This document shows positions 6,060-7,923 of a DNA stretch of 7,923 bases, piece after piece (positions within the stretch are counted from its first letter, which is position 1; every line of letters begins with the position of its first letter). A program made the position numbers and the translations under genes. Origin of the DNA: Methanomicrobiales archaeon (GTDB lineage: Archaea > Halobacteriota > Methanomicrobia > Methanomicrobiales > Methanoculleaceae); contig JAAZGM010000333.1 of assembly GCA_012511245.1 (NCBI GenBank), positions 1 to 7,923 of the forward strand, in the 5' to 3' direction. The notes beneath the pieces were generated by a model. It was not told the DNA's origin, made no database searches, and saw only the letters and a list, made by a program, of their open reading frames with translations.

Positions 6060-6245
6060 CTACGACTCCGAGAGGAGTTTTCCCGCCCGGGCGATGCTCT
6101 CGGTCTCGAGTTCCTCAAAGAAGATGGTGACCACCTGCGGGTCTACACCGAACGTCTTTGTGACCGCAGTGGTGATCTCGTCGGCGAGTGTCCGTTTCTG
6201 TTCAAATGTCCGTCCTTTTGCCATACGAATGGTTATAACCGGCAT
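6060..6245 (-). CDS. 4-oxalocrotonate-tautomerase-like small protein
   Basis: A 61-residue protein of the tautomerase superfamily, whose members use the N-terminal proline, exposed after Met removal, as a general base in keto-enol tautomerisation. It begins M-PVITIRMAKGR, so Pro1 and Arg11 are in place. A long helix follows (about 13-31, EQKRTLADEITTAV), then VVTIFFEEL and the closing IARAGKLL. This is the beta-alpha-beta monomer size typical of hexameric 4-OT. The position equal to Arg39 of classical 4-OT is a Thr, and the HFGIGG segment with Phe50 is replaced by SIARAGK. The classical 4-oxalocrotonate reaction is therefore doubtful and the substrate unknown. There is no clear ribosome site; a TATA-like box about 33 bp before the ATG suggests a very short leader. 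The small Cys/His protein follows downstream. Confidence 0.87.
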   Translation of the reverse strand: MPVITIRMAKGRTFEQKRTLADEITTAVTKTFGVDPQVVTIFFEELETESIARAGKLLSES

Positions 6246-6274
6246 GATCGCTCAGATCAAGGTTGGGTGGGGCG

Positions 6275-6282
6275 GTATTTAT
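6275..6282 (-). promoter_or_regulatory. TATA-like box for the tautomerase-like gene
   Basis: The minus strand reads ATAAATAC, centred about 33 bp before the ATG at 6245. This would place transcription start near 6253 and give a leader of about 8 nt, too short for a ribosome site, and none is seen. The match to consensus is moderate. Confidence 0.42.
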
Positions 6283-6387
6283 CCCTGCGGGAATGTGCCG
6301 TGAGGCTGCACGGTATTCTCCGGCCATCCGCGCCGATGCGGGTGCACCGGGAAGAGGGAAGTAGATCGGTGGGGGTCCAGAGCCCGG

Positions 6388-6395
6388 GATATATT
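6388..6395 (+). promoter_or_regulatory. TATA-like box for the kinase/HAD pair
   Basis: GATATATT at 6388-6395 stands out in GC-rich DNA. Transcription start would fall near 6417, just ahead of the cluster of GTG codons (6426, 6429, 6438) where the kinase must begin. This argues against extending the kinase upstream to the in-frame ATG at 6336. Confidence 0.55.
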
Positions 6396-6437
6396 CATTA
6401 CCCTGCAAACCCTCTGGGTCTTTCGGTGGTGCAACGG

Positions 6438-7367
6438 GTGAGCGTCGGGAAGAAGAAATACCTGAAGACCGGCGATGCGTTCGGGAACTGGCTCACGGAT
6501 ATCCTCGCCGATCGGTTGAACGGCTGGCACGGGAAGATCCGGGTCCATCGGACAGGGCCGGCATCCCACGTCGTCTGCCGCTACGAGTTTCCCGGGACCG
6601 ATCTGCGTGTGGTCGGAAAATTCTTCGGCGCGCCGACCGGCGCAAAGACCCGCTACAACACGGATGCAGCGATGAAAAACGAGTTTTCGAGGCTCCGGTA
6701 TGTATCCGGCTGGATCCGCGTCCCCCACGCCATCGCCACAAACAGCCAATTCCAGTCCGTTCTGGTGACCGAGTATGTCCCCGGCCCGACTGCGCGAGAA
6801 CTCCTCGATTCGGGAGTATCCCTGTACGAGCCCCTGACCGGTATCGCGCACCTGCTCCGCCGGCTCCACGACAGCACGCGGACTTCCTGCAAACGGGAGA
6901 GGGATTTTGCCTACTTCCATGCGGTTCTCGATCAGAACAGCCTTTCTGGCTCCCGGAGAAAGCGGTTCAACCGCCTGCTCGGGGCGTGGTGGCACAGCAC
7001 GAGGCTCGGCCAGGAGGGGTGCATGGTCCATGGCGATGCAGCGCTCGCAAACTACCTCTTCAACAGCGAGACCTGTGCAATCGACTTCGAAGGAGCCCGG
7101 AACCACACCCACCCGATCCGCGATCTCGGCATCCTTGCCGCTGAACTCCGGGCATCGGGGAAGAACCTCTCGACGGCCGAAGACTACATCGGCCACCTGC
7201 TCTGGCAGTACAGCCGCGGTGAGGAAGAGTTCCGGCGGCATACCGATGTTCTCCCCTTCTTCATGGCGCTCGGCTACCTCAGGATCGCGCGGCTCCCCTG
7301 GCGGGTTGCGGAACGCGACTGGCTGCTCATGGAGGCGGAGGCGTGTCTCGGCTCGATCCACCGGTAG
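6438..7367 (+). CDS. Aminoglycoside-phosphotransferase-fold (APH-like) kinase
   Basis: A 309-residue protein with the protein-kinase-like APH fold, which transfers phosphate from ATP to a small molecule. Visible motifs are VVGKFF (K61, candidate ATP lysine), NEFSRL (E82), hinge LVTEYVPGPT (109-118), the Brenner motif VHGDAALANYLF with catalytic D200 and N205, and the metal-binding AIDFEG (D216). The RDLGIL that follows is usual in the family. There is no membrane segment. Substrate is not evident; choline, sugar, aminoglycoside and lipid-sugar kinases share these motifs, so a resistance role should not be assumed. The start is uncertain among GTG 6426, 6429 and 6438. I chose 6438 because GGTG (6425-6428) lies 9 nt before it. 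The frame is open upstream to 6024, but that part overlaps the tautomerase gene and a promoter and looks non-coding. Its end overlaps the HAD gene by 25 bp. Confidence 0.83.
   Translation: MSVGKKKYLKTGDAFGNWLTDILADRLNGWHGKIRVHRTGPASHVVCRYEFPGTDLRVVGKFFGAPTGAKTRYNTDAAMKNEFSRLRYVSGWIRVPHAIATNSQFQSVLVTEYVPGPTARELLDSGVSLYEPLTGIAHLLRRLHDSTRTSCKRERDFAYFHAVLDQNSLSGSRRKRFNRLLGAWWHSTRLGQEGCMVHGDAALANYLFNSETCAIDFEGARNHTHPIRDLGILAAELRASGKNLSTAEDYIGHLLWQYSRGEEEFRRHTDVLPFFMALGYLRIARLPWRVAERDWLLMEAEACLGSIHR
7331..7335 (+). promoter_or_regulatory. Ribosome binding site for the HAD gene inside the kinase gene
   Basis: GGAGG, 7 nt before GTG 7343, lies within the last codons of the kinase. It supports this GTG as the HAD start and suggests translational coupling of the two genes. 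Confidence 0.6.
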
Positions 7368-7923
7368 GGGGGGTTCTCTTCGACTGCTACGGGACACTCA
7401 TCGATATCCTGACCGACGAGCGCGACATCGCAACGTACCGATACCTCTCGCGCTGGCTGGTCTACCAGGGGGTCGGGGTCGCCCCGGAGAACCTGCGGGA
7501 TCTCTACACCAGCCGGGTCAGGGAGGCCCTCGATCTGACCGGGGAAACCTACCCGGAGGTCCGGGTCGAGGATGTCTTTAGCGGCATCTGCACCGAATAT
7601 GCCCTCTGGAATATCGATACCGTCCGGCTCGGCATCGAGGCCGCACGGGCGTTCAGAGCGGCGTCGATCCGGCGCCTCGGCATCATCGAGAAGAGCAAAA
7701 AACTGCTCGATCTCCTCTCGACGAAGAAGATCGGGGTTGTCTCGAACGGACAGCGGGTCTTCTCGGAGTGCGAGATGCGGGCGCTCGGCCTCTACAACCA
7801 GTCCGGCTTCGTCATCTTCTCTTCAGACCTCGGTTACCAGAAACCGGATGCCCGGATATATGCGGCGGCGCTCGGGAAGATGGAACTCCCCGCCCGGGAC
7901 GTCCTCTTCATCGGGGACAACAC
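7343..7923 (+). CDS. HAD-superfamily hydrolase, 3' end outside window
   Basis: The first 193 residues of a haloacid-dehalogenase-superfamily hydrolase. Motif I is LFDCYGTL with nucleophile D14, motif II VVSNGQ (S134), motif III the lysine in YQKPDARIY (K167), and motif IV FIGDN (D192) at the very edge. A helical cap of about 100 residues lies between motifs I and II, as in subfamily I enzymes. Motif I is D-x-Y-G-T, as in L-2-haloacid dehalogenases and some phosphatases, not the D-x-D of most phosphatases; the general acid is therefore absent and the reaction cannot be assigned. The GTG at 7343 is the start because GGAGG precedes it by 7 nt and only eight residues separate it from the first core strand. 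It overlaps the kinase by 25 bp, so the pair is surely one transcript. Perhaps 30-50 residues are missing. Confidence 0.88.
   Translation, partial: MSRLDPPVGGVLFDCYGTLIDILTDERDIATYRYLSRWLVYQGVGVAPENLRDLYTSRVREALDLTGETYPEVRVEDVFSGICTEYALWNIDTVRLGIEAARAFRAASIRRLGIIEKSKKLLDLLSTKKIGVVSNGQRVFSECEMRALGLYNQSGFVIFSSDLGYQKPDARIYAAALGKMELPARDVLFIGDN

Noticed and set aside
6024..6437. Upstream extension of the kinase frame
   Set aside because: It overlaps the tautomerase gene on the other strand and contains the TATA-like box at 6388-6395; the translated part has no recognisable domain. The ATG at 6336 has no ribosome site.
6279..7397. Long minus-strand open frame of 372 codons
   Set aside because: It lies antisense to the APH-like kinase, whose HGD, N and DFE motifs are clear. 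The minus frame is Arg/Pro/Glu-rich without family motifs, a typical shadow in GC-rich DNA.

Overview
The window looks like chromosomal DNA of a high-GC euryarchaeal methanogen, most likely Methanomicrobiales (Methanoculleus-like). The reasons are a DUF2124-type protein (a family I know from methanogens), archaeal TATA-like boxes placed so that messages would be leaderless or nearly so, other starts with GGAG/GGTGA ribosome sites, frequent GTG starts, and a PAS histidine kinase of the kind methanogens carry in numbers. The genus is an inference; there is no rRNA or tRNA to anchor it.

Layout. Bases 1-311 hold the tail of an unrecognised + strand reading frame, which stays open to 579 only by running antisense through the next gene. 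On the minus strand, 950-3265 encodes a large HerA/FtsK-superfamily ATPase with an unusual N-terminal half. It is followed 41 bp later by a stand-alone LigD-type 3'-phosphoesterase (312-908). These two probably form an operon for handling DNA ends. Upstream of the ATPase gene is a 453-bp non-coding stretch (3266-3718) with clustered inverted repeats and, at its far end, an AT-rich promoter island for a divergent membrane histidine kinase (3719-5143, +).

The kinase gene converges with and overlaps by 17 bp a DUF2124-family gene (5127-5609, -) that looks leaderless. Behind it lies a minus-strand pair: a 4-oxalocrotonate-tautomerase-like small protein (6060-6245) and a short unrecognised Cys/His-containing protein (5661-6008). 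A 192-bp divergent promoter region then leads to a + strand pair that overlaps by 25 bp: an aminoglycoside-phosphotransferase-fold kinase (6438-7367) and a HAD-superfamily hydrolase (7343 onward, cut by the window end).

Functional reading. The best candidate for something under-described is the ATPase plus phosphoesterase pair: a HerA-like motor without the usual HerA N-terminal barrel and without NurA in view, coupled to a 3'-end-healing enzyme without LigD polymerase or ligase modules. The kinase/HAD pair and the tautomerase/small-protein pair are conserved-looking couples whose substrates cannot be read from sequence. No mobile elements, CRISPR arrays or RNA genes were seen.
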